A stretch of 64,000 nt of DNA from Lentimicrobium sp. (lineage in GTDB: Bacteria; Bacteroidota; Bacteroidia; Bacteroidales; Lentimicrobiaceae), in assembly GCA_023957275.1 (NCBI GenBank), contig JAMLHF010000020.1:1-64000 (forward strand). The letters run 5' to 3'. The position numbers and the translations under genes were made by a program. The notes under the pieces were generated by a model. That model had not been told where the DNA came from and did not search any database. It saw only the letters and a program-made list of their open reading frames with translations. Within the stretch, counting starts at the first letter, position 1. Each line of letters opens with the position of its first letter. Shown here one piece after another: positions 18,078 to 28,751 of this stretch.

Positions 18078-18709
18078 CTACCTGTGATTCTTAGTATACC
18101 ACTCATTGTATTCTCTGATAATCTTTTCGATATCCCAGGCCCTGTATCCTTCCTGCTTGCCGGCTACCTTTGCGGACAGTTCAGGATAGTCCTCCAGGTA
18201 CTTACTCATGGTTTTTTTGAAATTCAGGGTACTGAGCTTCTCCGGTTCACCGCCGTTTTTTATGGCGATGGATTCAGTGTATAGTTTCTCCTCACTGAAA
18301 CTCAGGTCAATTCTTACAATCCGTTTTTCGAATCTTCCGGTGACTCATAGTACCACTTGTAGTAAGTGACCGGGCCTTCAATTAACCTGAGAAAAAAATG
18401 CACCCCCCTGGCAGCGGTTTCCGGCCAGAATTTAAAACTCTCATAATATCTGGGCCCCACTTTATAGGCTTTAATGTCTTTGGGCTTATACCTGACAGCA
18501 TATTCTTCATCGTCCGGGTTGTTGTAAAACAATGCTTTCCGCTGGTTGTCGATATAGTTGTTGAGCTGATAAAGCCGTGAATCGTACTTGTTTTGCTGCA
18601 CGACATAACCCGGATAGATCGTCCACAATCTGACAGTATCCCCTTTCTGCTGGGCCGGCAGGTTGGTACAAATCAGGATCGTGAATAATAATGTTGTCAC
18701 CTTTTTCAT
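18078..18709 (-). pseudogene. Secreted hypothetical protein interrupted by a -1 frameshift
   Basis: The upstream part (18314-18709) encodes a signal peptide (MKKVTTLLFTILICTNLPAQ) and 110 further residues rich in Tyr and charged residues. The frame then switches at an A5 run (18324-18328 on the plus strand). Adding one A restores a continuous product reading ...SPEDSKKRIVRIDLSF... to a stop at 18078, about 210 residues in all. The second half is clearly coding in style (EKIIREYNEWYTKNHR at the end). No A AAA AAC slippery heptamer exists, so programmed frameshifting is unlikely. I recognise no family; the protein should be periplasmic or secreted. Confidence 0.65.
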
Positions 18710-19342
18710 GATTTCACTGGTTTTGTTCCCCGCAATATAAGAAAAAAAAGTGACAATTCAAACAAGGGAACCGGAATTGTGAATCCGGATTGACAGACGA
18801 TGTTGCATGCGGGTATTTGCACCGGTGCGCGTGTAAATTATATGTTTTTGCAGACAGACCGGATGTTTGCTTGATTCCTGTAATGATTCTATTTACAATA
18901 GGATTGCTCTTTAAGTTTGTTTAAACAGTTTCAGTGGTGAGGTCCGCATGAAGATTGCCTCCTGAAAACTGTTTTTGTGCTGAAAGCAGCCGGTTAAGCA
19001 GCCATGCAAATGTCCGATTGGCTATATGTTTTAACAGGTGTGAGCAATATTTTTCCGGTTGAGTTGTCGGATCGGTAAAATTGCCGGTAATCGATTAATG
19101 AAGATGATTTTGTATGTGAAAGCAATACATAGTTGAATTTAGTACGATACAGCCTGTTTTATGAAGATGCAATGTTCATATGTAATTATTTTTCCGATGG
19201 TTCGAAAAAATCGGTTATTCCGATCGTTTATTCAGTGAACCCGGACGATAATAAATTAAACCCCGGCGTTTATAAATCTGATTCATTTCGGCCTTTTCAT
19301 AACTATAGTTTTAATTTTTATAAACCCAAAAAAGAAGGAGCT
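18710..19342. other. Intergenic region with an unassigned hairpin
   Basis: No gene is seen in about 630 bp. AAACAGTTTCAG (18923-18934) pairs with CTGAAAACTGTTT (18962-18974) with one bulge, and on the plus strand is followed by TTG. It resembles a terminator or the 3' end of a small RNA, but no gene lies directly upstream on the plus strand. GTTTAAAC overlaps its left side. The region should also carry the promoter for the gene at 19343. Confidence 0.4.
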
Positions 19343-22060
19343 ATGAAAAGTTTTACAAGATTTATTGGTGTGATTTTCGCCATTCTGATGACTTATGGAT
19401 TGACAATGGCTCAACAGCAAATACTGTTTGAAGGCCTGGTTTCGCATGGTGAGGGTATTGCGGGTTGGAACGCCGACGGCAGTGGCCCGGAGCCCTACGC
19501 TTGGGGCCATATAGTCCCTGCGCCAGGATTTTCGAACCAGTATTATTACGGATCATCGCATGATTATATCACGCAGGATCCGACTCACGCAGCGTTTCAC
19601 TTTTTACCGGGGATGACCGGTTTTCCGCTTTTTGAACAGGCGCTTGCCGATAATGGTTTTACACCTGAACAAGTAAAAGTAAAATATGGCCTTTGTACCC
19701 TGGGTGACGACATTGAGGGTCTTGACTGGTTCTTTATGAACAACTGGGCTTATAGTAATTACTACGAAAATTATTTCTTAATCCAGCTCGATGGTCATCC
19801 TATGCTTGCCGGCTGTTGTAACTATTCGCAAATGTATATCAATACAGCTTCGGGCAACTGGTATACCGAAACAGCTTATGCTCCGGTTACATACAAAGCC
19901 CAGTTCAGTTCGCCTGAGGTTAGAAGTGTGGCGCAGGCTTTTCTCGATGATCTTAACGGATCTGAAATAATACTTAAATATGAATCTACCTATGGTTCGG
20001 CATTTTCAGGTAACGGGCGCTTTGGTGCCTATTACAATATTCTGAACGGAACGCTCGAGGTTGGTAATCCCAGGTTGCCAATGCAGGGATTAAAATGCCG
20101 ACCAATATAGGCTTTGCAGGCTGGGATGCCGATGGAACCGGTCCTGAGCCTTATGGAAATGGCCACCTCACCCAGTTGTATTATGTAGCGTCGCTCGATT
20201 ATGATAATCTTGATCCCGATCCTGCCGCCTGCCTTGGCCATTTTTTGGACGGCTCAACCGGGTTTTTCAATACAATGCTTCAACTTCAGTACAGGGGGTT
20301 TGAAATTGGAGACCTGAAATTTAAACTGGGGCTTGGAAGCCTTGGGCCGGATGTTCAGGGCGAGGATTGGGGCTACCAGAACGGACAACATTGGTGCAAC
20401 TATTACAACAACAATATTGTTTTTGAACTTAATGGTGAACCCATTCTGGTTATGCTGCAGGATACCAACAGGCTTTTGGCCTTAACAAGCTGCTGGAGCA
20501 GTGAATCCGGTATAGGCAAAGTGTATAACATTTCTCAGAATGCCTCGCCCGGGGCGCAGTTCGTTGCCCTGTCGTTCCTGAAGGATATCGGGTCGCATTA
20601 TCTGAAAACAAATACATCCGATGTTCAGTACCACAGCCTGTTCAGCGGCAATGGCCGTGATGGCGCACTATATGAAATTGCAGCTGGCGAAGTAGTTGGT
20701 ATCCACCAAAAAGCCACTTTCATCCCGGAAGGTACTCTGAGTGGTGTGTGGACAACTGCCAATTCACCCTATTTTATTGACGGTCACCAGAGCATTGAAA
20801 ACGGACAGATATTAACCATTTTGCCGGGAGTTGAAGTAAAGGTTCGCGGACCATACCGTTTTGATGTGAAGGGATGTATTGTTGCTGAAGGCACTGATGA
20901 AGAATATATCCTGTTCACGCGTTCCAATCCCAATCTATGGTGGGATGGAATTGGTTTTGATGGAGCTGTTTCGGATACCGGCGTTACCTCCTTTTTCGAT
21001 CATTGCATATTTAAATATGGCTATGCTCAGGGCTCAGGTCATGAAAACAGCGGTGGCATTTTTGCTGCGAAAGACTTCAGCAATTTGGAAATTCATAACT
21101 CAATCTTCAGCAATAACCTGGCAGATATTGACGGAAATAACCCTCCCTGTGGCGGAGCCATTGCTTTATCGAACTCAAGCCCGGTGATTCAGAATTGCAC
21201 TTTTCGCGATAACAAAGCTGAATACGGAGGTGCCATATTCTCATATTCATATTCAAATCCCCTTATTTCCAATTGTTTGTTTTACAATAATTTTGGAACA
21301 TATGGCGGAGCTATTGCTTTATTTGATAACAGCGACGGTATGTATATCAACAATACATTTGCTGATAATTCAGGCGGGCAAGGCGGAGCAATTTACTTTT
21401 ACTGGCATTCCGATCCTGAAATCATCCAATATTATATGGGGAAATTCAGCTGATGAGGGGGACCAGATATATTTCACCGCTATCGGGCCAAGTTACCCCG
21501 GATTTTATTACAACGATATTGAAGGCGGTAAGGAGGGATTTCATGGTGGGTCAACAGTTGATTATCTGTTTAATCTGGATGCTGATCCGCTGTTCATGGG
21601 CGAAGGTCCTCATCCCTATGCCCTCGCCGGTGAAACCTCGCCCTGCTGGAATGCCGGCACACCCGATACCTCTGCCTGGTATTATCCGCAATATCTGTCT
21701 CCCCTCTGCCTTTGCGGAAATATCAGGATTGGAGATAACCGGATTGACATCGGCGCTTATGAATACATGTTGGCGACCGGTTATGAAACTCCTGTGGCAA
21801 GCGTGAATGACGGCCTGTTGATCTATCCGAATCCTTCAACAGATGAGATAAGGATCGATCTTGAACTGAAAAATGCCGGAAAGGTTGTAATAGAATTGTA
21901 TGACCTCTCGGGCAGGCTGGTTGCATTGCCTGTTGAACAAAACTGCAGCAAAGGCATTCAGAAGCTAAGCTGCAATCCTGGTCAGCTTGCAAGGGGTGTC
22001 TATAATTGCCGTATTACTGCAGAAGGCAGAACCATTACCAGGCTGCTTGTGCGGAACTGA
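19343..22060 (+). pseudogene. T9SS surface protein: duplicated N-terminal module plus beta-helix, frameshifted twice
   Basis: Start ATG 19343 follows GAAGGAGCT and begins a signal peptide (MKSFTRFIG... to MAQQQ). The product has two copies of a ~220-residue module that I do not recognise. Copy one begins with AGWNADGSGPEPY and copy two with AGWDADGTGPEPY; both end in LFSGNGR- or FSGNGR-like strands. A right-handed beta-helix with repeated GGAIxxxxS...NCxF motifs follows, then a 70-residue T9SS domain (IYPNPSTDE... to RLLVRN). The frame breaks at an A4 run (20092-20095, one A missing) and again at 21418-21427 (one base extra). Conceptual repair gives about 905 residues. The T9SS tail implies surface anchoring or secretion. 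Frame-corrected sequence is well kept, so the breaks are recent or artefacts. Confidence 0.75.
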
Positions 22061-22340
22061 CAATGAGCTGACTTGAATGCAGGTTCTCCGGAGAGGCCTT
22101 GCTGGTCAGTACACTGATTTTTTTGGAATAAACCTTCTCAACCGGAAGCGGGGATATGGAAAACAGGGTAGTTTGTGGCTGCAGGCATAGGTTGGGAAGG
22201 TTTTTTTCTATGCCGGTATCTGAACCCCGGCTTTGATGGCGGGCATCCGTCTGCATGGATTGCCGGAGGAATGATAATGAGCTGAAAATTTGTAAATCAG
22301 CACAATAATGACTATCTTTAAAAAAAAATATGGATTGAAT

Positions 22341-23091
22341 ATGCTGAGAACCGTCATTATTGACGATGAAGCACACATGCGCCAGACCCTTGAAAATCTG
22401 GTGCATCAGTATTGTCCGAATGTTGAAGTGGTCGCAAAGGCCGATGGTGTTGAGAGCGGGGAGCTGGCGATCCGGAGGACGCATCCGGACCTGGCACTGC
22501 TCGATATACGGATGGAAGACGGAACCGGCTTCGACCTGCTCAAAAAGCTTGATCCCATTGATTTTAAGGTAATTTTTATCACCGCCTATGATGAATTTGC
22601 CATCAGGGCTTTCCGTTTTTCAGCGCTTGACTACCTGCTTAAACCGGTTGATCCCGACGAGCTGATTGATGCGGTGCGCAAAGCGGATGCTACTTTTCAG
22701 GGAGATAACACTGCTGGATGCCCTCAGCGAACACCTGAAGCTGCAGGATAAAACGGCCAGAAAACTGATCGTCAAAACCAGCGATTTCATTCATCTGTTG
22801 TGCATTCAGGATATTCTTTTCTGCGAGTCGGACGGGAGTTATACCAATATATACCTGGCCGACGGATCAAGAATAACCGCTTCCGCCATACTGCGCGACT
22901 ACGAGGATATGCTGGCTGATTACGGCTTTTTCAGGGTGCATAAATCATACCTGATCAATGTCAGGTACATTCAGAAATTTGAACGTGCCGACGGCGGGTA
23001 TGTGATCATAAAAGGCGACCACAAGGTTCCGGTTGCTTCCCGCAAAAAGGAGATGCTGCTTGAAATGTTTGACAGGCTGGCAAATATCTGA
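22341..23091 (+). pseudogene. LytTR-family response regulator, frameshifted between receiver and DNA-binding domains
   Basis: Residues 1-115 are a receiver domain starting MLRTVIIDDE, with phospho-acceptor D55 (LALLDIRMED) and the conserved lysine in DYLLKPVDP. The remainder is a LytTR DNA-binding domain (ILFCESDGSYTNIYL, HKSYLINVRYI). The frame changes at a GGG run at 22700-22702, where removing one G joins them (QEITLLDAL). In its present form the gene would yield a receiver-only protein. It lies 210 bp upstream of a sensor kinase of the partner family, so the two form a LytS/LytR-like pair. A TTG-rich leader and ATG 22308 offer an alternative start 11 codons earlier. Confidence 0.8.
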
Positions 23092-23301
23092 CGCGATGCT
23101 GCCGGGATTTCATAGTCTGAAGAAATGAGCCGGCTGGTTTGAAATTGCAGTTTTTTTTTAATTATTTACCATTTAAAGGATGTTTTTATATCTGGAATTG
23201 CCTGAATGACCGATTGACCGGATCTCTGCTCCAATGCATTCGCACTGACTGCTTCTGACCTTTCTGCCGGTTGCCGGAAACTTCTAAATGTTGAATATAT
23301 T

Positions 23302-25362
23302 ATGCATCAAAGTTTCGCGCAGGTACGGAGTTTATTCCCGTTTATTTTTGCATTGTGGGGCCTGAGTTCCTGGTGCGGAGCGGATGCCCAGGTGTATTAT
23401 ATGCCCGAACAGGTTGATACGGCAGTCCTTTTGATAAAGGCCCGAAGCAGGATCACCCCGGAAAGGATTGATGCGTTGGCTGAACTGGCCTATTTTTTCC
23501 GTCAGAAGGAACCGGAGAGAAGTATTTTATATGCCATAGAAGCGCTGAAGTATGAAGATTGCGGGAAAGATATAAACCGGCTGATAAAAATTTATTATGC
23601 CAGGGGGGCCGCCTTTCATCATCAGGGAAATTACCCGGAATCGGTGCGCTGGAGCCTTGATGCCCTTGACCTGGCTGACAAAGCCGGGGATAGGCTGATG
23701 TGGTTCAGGTCCATTGAGTCACTGGTGCTTACTTACTTATACTCAAATAATGGTGAACTGGCCCTGAAATACGCGTTTATGGCCATGCCAATGCTTGCTG
23801 CAGCCAAAAGCAATACCGAAAAGTTTGATTTGCTGATCAGGCTGGGATGGGTGTGTAAACAGACTGAAAACTACGGTCAGGCCATTCCGTACTTTAAGGA
23901 AGCAGACCAGCTGAGCAGGGTATGCGATAGCATTGGTTCTGCAAGCAGAGCGCTTAATGCCCTTCACCTGGGCACCTGCTATTACGCCCTGGAGAGCTAT
24001 GACAGCGCCCTCTTTTTTTACCGTCAATGCGACAAGATAAGGGCGGTAAACCGAATTGAGGTGCTCGACAGGACGGTAACCGGTATCGGGAAATGCTTTA
24101 TGAATAAGAATAGTCCTGATTCAGCCCTGTATTATTTCCAAATCAGCAGGAAATTATCTGAACTTTCAGGAGATATGGAAAACATGGCAACAGTGAGTCT
24201 CGAACTGGGTAATTTCTACCGTGGTGCCGGATTGATCAGTGAAGCCCTTGAATCATACCGGCGCGCAATTTCTGCCGGGCATTGGATTGCGATAAATCAT
24301 GCCTTTTATCAGGATCAGCGCAGGAATATTGACTTCTGGTTTACCCCAAGTCAGAACGTGCCTGAGTTTTATGAGATCAGCGGTTACAAACCGGCAATTG
24401 CCGCTCACAGGAGTATCTACGAAATATACAGAGATCAGGGTGATTACAGGGGCGCTCTTGAAAATCTGGAAGAAGCGGTAAGCATAGAAAAACTGCTGGA
24501 GAAAATTTATCGCCGCAGTGAAGTGATGCAGCTTAATACCCGTTATGAAACCAGTTACAAAGATCAGAAGATTGCCATGCTGAAGGCGGAAAGTGAGCAG
24601 GGAGTCCTCAAAATCAAACAATCCCGGCTTGTAATCTTTTTGTTATCAGGCCTGATAATTTTGGGTCTGATGATATTCCTTTTCCTGTTCCGGCAGAAAG
24701 TGATTAAGGCGGGTCAGCAAAGTATTATGCTACAGCAGCGCCTGCTCCGTTCCCAGATGAATCCGCATTTTATCTATAATTCCCTTTCCTGTATTCAGAG
24801 TTTTATCCTGAGTCATGAACCCGAACTGGCCAACAAGTACCTGGCGCATTTCGCCAGGCTGATGCGCAATATTCTCAAGAGCAGTGCGCAGGAATTTGTT
24901 ACCCTTGAGGAAGAGATTGTTACCATTGAGAATTATCTCGAACTGCAACGGGTGAGGTTCGCCGATAAATTTGACTTCAGGGTTGAGGTGGATGAAAAGC
25001 TTGATACAGGACTACTTACATTGCCACCGATGATGGCGCAGCCTTTTATTGAGAATTCTATTGAACACGGGATAAAGCATAAAGAAACCAAAGGTTTGAT
25101 TGAAATCAGGTTCTGGCAGAGCAATGGATCATTTTATTGTGAAATCAGGGATGACGGTGTCGGACGGGAGAAAGCCATGGAAATACAAATGAAATCAGAT
25201 GCAAAACACAGGTCGGTGGCAACCACCATAACCCGGGAGCGGTTAGCGGTGATCAACCGTAAGCGCAAACACAAGATCAGCCTGGGTATCATCGACCTTA
25301 AGGATGATGCCGGGGAAGGTGTCGGGACGCGCGTGGTATTTGAAGTGCCGATGAGGCTATAG
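23302..25362 (+). CDS. TPR-containing sensor histidine kinase of the LytS-like (His_kinase) family
   Basis: This is the membrane sensor of the adjacent LytTR regulator. Residues 1-29 are a signal peptide. Residues about 50-430 are tetratricopeptide-like helical repeats in the periplasm (motifs such as YPESVRWSLDALDLA and YRGALENLEEAVSIE). A single membrane helix lies at about 444-466 (LVIFLLSGLIILGLMIFLFLF). The phospho-acceptor is H489 in SQMNPHFIYNSL, followed by an N-box (QPFIENSIEHGIKH) and GVG loops of the ATPase domain. Length is 686 residues. The ligand is unknown. It sits between the two selenium-hydroxylase blocks and ends 18 bp before the convergent ygfK stop, so it might regulate them, but nothing in the sequence proves this. 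Confidence 0.9.
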   Translation: MHQSFAQVRSLFPFIFALWGLSSWCGADAQVYYMPEQVDTAVLLIKARSRITPERIDALAELAYFFRQKEPERSILYAIEALKYEDCGKDINRLIKIYYARGAAFHHQGNYPESVRWSLDALDLADKAGDRLMWFRSIESLVLTYLYSNNGELALKYAFMAMPMLAAAKSNTEKFDLLIRLGWVCKQTENYGQAIPYFKEADQLSRVCDSIGSASRALNALHLGTCYYALESYDSALFFYRQCDKIRAVNRIEVLDRTVTGIGKCFMNKNSPDSALYYFQISRKLSELSGDMENMATVSLELGNFYRGAGLISEALESYRRAISAGHWIAINHAFYQDQRRNIDFWFTPSQNVPEFYEISGYKPAIAAHRSIYEIYRDQGDYRGALENLEEAVSIEKLLEKIYRRSEVMQLNTRYETSYKDQKIAMLKAESEQGVLKIKQSRLVIFLLSGLIILGLMIFLFLFRQKVIKAGQQSIMLQQRLLRSQMNPHFIYNSLSCIQSFILSHEPELANKYLAHFARLMRNILKSSAQEFVTLEEEIVTIENYLELQRVRFADKFDFRVEVDEKLDTGLLTLPPMMAQPFIENSIEHGIKHKETKGLIEIRFWQSNGSFYCEIRDDGVGREKAMEIQMKSDAKHRSVATTITRERLAVINRKRKHKISLGIIDLKDDAGEGVGTRVVFEVPMRL

Positions 25363-25379
25363 TTCCTGTGGGTTAATGT

Positions 25380-28300
25380 TTATGGCTGCTCAGCAATCAG
25401 GCTGCCCGCGGTGATGTCGGGATTGTCAATAAGAAACTTTAATGTGGAAGCTTCTGAAAGGTCCGGATTAATCATTCCTGAATTTATTATTTCAGGTCCG
25501 TAAGGCCTGAAATCCGTCAGACCGAAAGCCACCTTCATATTTTCCGTTTCGTAGAGATATCCGTCTGCTTGTCTGGTAAGCCGGCTTACCAGATCTCCAT
25601 GGCGGTGAAGCAGGGTAAGTCTGCCGTTGGCCCATTGCAGCATATAGCCGTTATCGGTCTTGTTAAAGCTTTCCCGGGAAAGGCAGAACCTGGGTTTATC
25701 CCTGAAAGGGGCGCCTGACGATGGGCAGAAGGTGGTGCAGTTGCCGCATTCATTGCAGAAACCGGCCAGGTTGAGCACCTGGGTTGACTGTGCTATCTTC
25801 AGAATGCCGGTCTGCTCAAAAGAAATCCCGTTTTTGTGATTAATCATTTTCCACTGCGGGATATCAACGGCTGGTGTCTGATACGAAATATTTGCCCTGT
25901 TGGGACAAACGGTCACGCAGATATTGCACAATTCGTCGCATTGCAGGCAGCGCAATGCTTCTTCGCGGGCTGTTTCTGCTGTAAGCAATGGCGGAGTGTT
26001 TTCCATTGCCGGATCAATGTTTATCCGCCTTGATTTTCTAATGATCAGTTCGGATTTTTCCAGGTGTTTTTCCGCGGGAGGATTATCAGTGTCAAGGGCG
26101 ATTCCGGCCGATGCCGCGATCGCTGCGGCCGCCCTTCGTCCGTCGCCCACGGCTTTTACGATGGTTGCCGCCCCTCTTATGGCATCCCCGCCGATATAAA
26201 CACGGTCAAGCTGTGTTTCATAATCTGACTCTGGCCTGAGCGATAGCTCTTCCGGTGTGGCAAAATCAATATCCGTTTCCTGGCCCAGGGCTGGAATCAG
26301 GGTGTCGGCCGGCAATGTGATCAATGGTTCGTCTGTTTTGCAGGGTTTAGGCCTGCCGCCATCCGCAGGTGTAATCAGCTTCATTTTTGCACACGAAAGG
26401 GCGACGATATGACCGTCTTTTACGTGAATCTGCTCCGGGGAGAGCAATTCCAGCAGCCTGACCCCTTCGTGCAGGGCGGCTTCGATTTCTTCGCGGCTGG
26501 CGGGCATCTCAGCCCTGCTGCGCCGGTAAACCACACTGACGGAAGCATCTTCCGCCGCGGTGCGTCTGGCTGTTCGGGCCACATCCATCGCGGTGTTGCC
26601 GCCGCCGATCACCAGGATGTTCCGGCCGGTGTCAGATTTCTTTCCGGCCTTAGCCAGCTTCAGAAACGTGAGGGGATCCACCATGCCTCCGGCCCCGGCT
26701 CCTTCGAGCGGAAGCGTCTTAAATCGCCTGGCCCCGGCGGCGATATAAACATAGTCGAAATCCCTGCGCAATTGCCCGAATATCGACCGGTCTACCGGTG
26801 CGTTAAAATGAATGATCACCCCGGTTGACCTGATCCTTTCAATATCTTTCTCCAGCAGCTCAGCTTTCATGCGGAAAGGCGGAATGGCATCGCGCACCAT
26901 GCCTCCCGGGTCAGGGTGTGACTCGAAAATTTCAACCCTGAAGCCTGCAAGGCGCATGAAATAAGCAAACGAGAGCCCGGATGGCCCGGCTCCGATTACG
27001 GCCGCACTCTTACCGTTTTCATTTACCAGTGGTACATCAGGTGCTTTTCCGTTATGTGCGGCAAATAATTTTAATTCCCTGATTTTCAGTGGTTGATCGT
27101 AGTTTATCCGTGTGCACCGCAACTGGCAGGGGTGGTCGCAGGCTGAACCGAGTACATTGGGAAACGGATTTTTCCGGTGAATAACTTCCAGCGCTTTGCT
27201 GAATTCCCCGCTGGCGATGTGGCTGAGGTATTCAGGAATATCCTGGTATGTGGGGCATTCATCCACACAGGGGGCATGAATGCAGTCGAATAAACCCAGT
27301 TTACGTCCTGTTTTTATGTTTTTTTCCGTAAACGGATCACACCGGTAACGCATGTCATCAACCGCCGATAAAGCATACTTTTCCAGATACACGGCCTGGC
27401 GGTCAGTATCAGCGGTGTTTATGCCGGTAGTCTGCTCAATGTACTGCTGCAATCTCCCGTAACCTCCGGGCTTCAGCAGGTCGGAGCATACGGTTACCGG
27501 CATCAGGCCGCACTGCAAAAGGTCGCTGATGTTGAAGCAGTCGGCGCCTCCCGAAAAGGAAATGTGAAGGCCGGGACCCAGATCGCGATGCAGTCTGGCG
27601 GCGACATTCACACTGATGGGGTGCAGCGCCCTGCCGCTCATGTACATCATTTCTTCCTTTGGCGGAAAGACCTTTCTGTGGTTTATGCACTCAAGGGTGT
27701 TGGTGAGCTTTACCCCGAAAGTCAGGTTGTTTTGCCTGGCTGTCATCTCCAGCCTGCGGATGATTCCCAGGGCGTCTTCATATTTTAAATCATGTTCAAA
27801 AGCGGCATCGGGTACCATGGTCTTATAGCCCAGTTGATTATTCAGAATTTCCCTGAGCTGTTCCTTCCCGAGCAGGGTGGGATTCAGTTTGATGAAAGTG
27901 TGAAGTTTCTTTTCTTCAAGAAGATAATGGCCGATTTTTTCAATCTCACCGGGCGGGCAGCCATGCATGGTACTCAGCGTGATGTTTGAAGAGATGCAGT
28001 CGGGGATGCTGATGTTGCGCAGTTCAGGATATAGCGGAAGCAGGGTGCTGATCATTGCCTCCTTTTCATCCCGGCAATGCTGCATTTTTGAAAGAAACCA
28101 CTGTACATTTTCGCTCAGAATGCCTTCCAGGTTATAACCAACGCTCATATTGAAAATAGTGTCCTCAGGGGAGCCCGGATGGCCAAGCCTGTGATGCAGC
28201 AGGTGAATCAGTATCCAGGCTTTCAGGTATTCCCCGAATGACTCGTGGATGCGCAGTTCCTGCGACCATTCGCAGTTGTAGCCTTCGTCCTGCATATCGA

Positions 28301-28604
28301 TGCAGGGTTTCGAAATCTCAAGTTCATCCAGCGTTTGCACGGTTTTCAGCTCAATGTAGCTTGCTCCGCAAAGCCATGCGCTGACAATATTCTGCGCAAG
28401 CTGGGTGTGGGGGCCCGCGGCCACGCCGAAAGGAGTCCTTAGGTGCTGACCGAAAATCCGGTAATTTCCCTTTCTGTAATTTGCCGGATTGAAAAATAAT
28501 GCTTCCGGAATGCCGAAAATCTTCCCGTTGCGGCGGTAATCTTCTTCGATCATCTGCCACAGCCTGTGGATGGGAAGAACCGGGAACCCTGTGGAATGAA
28601 CCAT
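25380..28604 (-). CDS. ygfK: YgfK-like multidomain Fe-S flavoprotein oxidoreductase
   Basis: This matches the family once called putative selenate reductase YgfK, which accompanies Se-dependent hydroxylases. Length is 1074 residues (E. coli 1032). Residues about 1-400 resemble a dihydroorotate dehydrogenase-like FMN barrel (GVAAGPHTQLAQN, INVAARLHRDLG). Residues about 430-510 carry Fe-S cysteines of the glutamate-synthase small-subunit type (CIHAPCVDECPTYQDIP). Residues about 530-860 hold FAD and NAD(P) sites (VIGAGPSGLSFAYF, VIGGGNTAMDVA). The C-terminus has two further cysteine clusters, CLQCDELCNICVTVCP and CNECGNCTTFCPSSG. It likely channels electrons to or from the hydroxylase pathway in the cytoplasm, and the true substrate is not established. 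It diverges from mocA across a 147-bp region. Confidence 0.9.
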   Translation of the reverse strand: MVHSTGFPVLPIHRLWQMIEEDYRRNGKIFGIPEALFFNPANYRKGNYRIFGQHLRTPFGVAAGPHTQLAQNIVSAWLCGASYIELKTVQTLDELEISKPCIDMQDEGYNCEWSQELRIHESFGEYLKAWILIHLLHHRLGHPGSPEDTIFNMSVGYNLEGILSENVQWFLSKMQHCRDEKEAMISTLLPLYPELRNISIPDCISSNITLSTMHGCPPGEIEKIGHYLLEEKKLHTFIKLNPTLLGKEQLREILNNQLGYKTMVPDAAFEHDLKYEDALGIIRRLEMTARQNNLTFGVKLTNTLECINHRKVFPPKEEMMYMSGRALHPISVNVAARLHRDLGPGLHISFSGGADCFNISDLLQCGLMPVTVCSDLLKPGGYGRLQQYIEQTTGINTADTDRQAVYLEKYALSAVDDMRYRCDPFTEKNIKTGRKLGLFDCIHAPCVDECPTYQDIPEYLSHIASGEFSKALEVIHRKNPFPNVLGSACDHPCQLRCTRINYDQPLKIRELKLFAAHNGKAPDVPLVNENGKSAAVIGAGPSGLSFAYFMRLAGFRVEIFESHPDPGGMVRDAIPPFRMKAELLEKDIERIRSTGVIIHFNAPVDRSIFGQLRRDFDYVYIAAGARRFKTLPLEGAGAGGMVDPLTFLKLAKAGKKSDTGRNILVIGGGNTAMDVARTARRTAAEDASVSVVYRRSRAEMPASREEIEAALHEGVRLLELLSPEQIHVKDGHIVALSCAKMKLITPADGGRPKPCKTDEPLITLPADTLIPALGQETDIDFATPEELSLRPESDYETQLDRVYIGGDAIRGAATIVKAVGDGRRAAAAIAASAGIALDTDNPPAEKHLEKSELIIRKSRRINIDPAMENTPPLLTAETAREEALRCLQCDELCNICVTVCPNRANISYQTPAVDIPQWKMINHKNGISFEQTGILKIAQSTQVLNLAGFCNECGNCTTFCPSSGAPFRDKPRFCLSRESFNKTDNGYMLQWANGRLTLLHRHGDLVSRLTRQADGYLYETENMKVAFGLTDFRPYGPEIINSGMINPDLSEASTLKFLIDNPDITAGSLIAEQP

Positions 28605-28681
28605 GTCCTGTCTGTTTTGGTATTAAACTTTTCCGATCTCTGTTTTTTGATTAAGTTTGTCAGAGGGAACCTGCGGTAGCT

Positions 28682-28708
28682 GGTCATGACCACTGACCTG
28701 CAGTGGCC
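28682..28708. promoter_or_regulatory. Palindromes in the ygfK-mocA divergent promoter region
   Basis: GGTCATGACC (28682-28691) is a perfect 10-bp palindrome. It runs into CCACTG (28690-28695), which pairs with CAGTGG (28701-28706). Both lie between two divergently transcribed genes of one pathway, a usual place for a shared operator. No match to the CAGAT/ATCTG sites upstream of the hydroxylase operon is obvious. Confidence 0.35.
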
Positions 28709-28751
28709 AGTTCATGCTGGTTTGTAAAGATAATGAAAATCCTTTCAGTTT

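Noticed and set aside
18314-18340. Programmed -1 frameshift at the A5 run
   Set aside because: The canonical A AAA AAC heptamer is absent (only five A before C) and no downstream stimulatory stem is seen; an indel is simpler.
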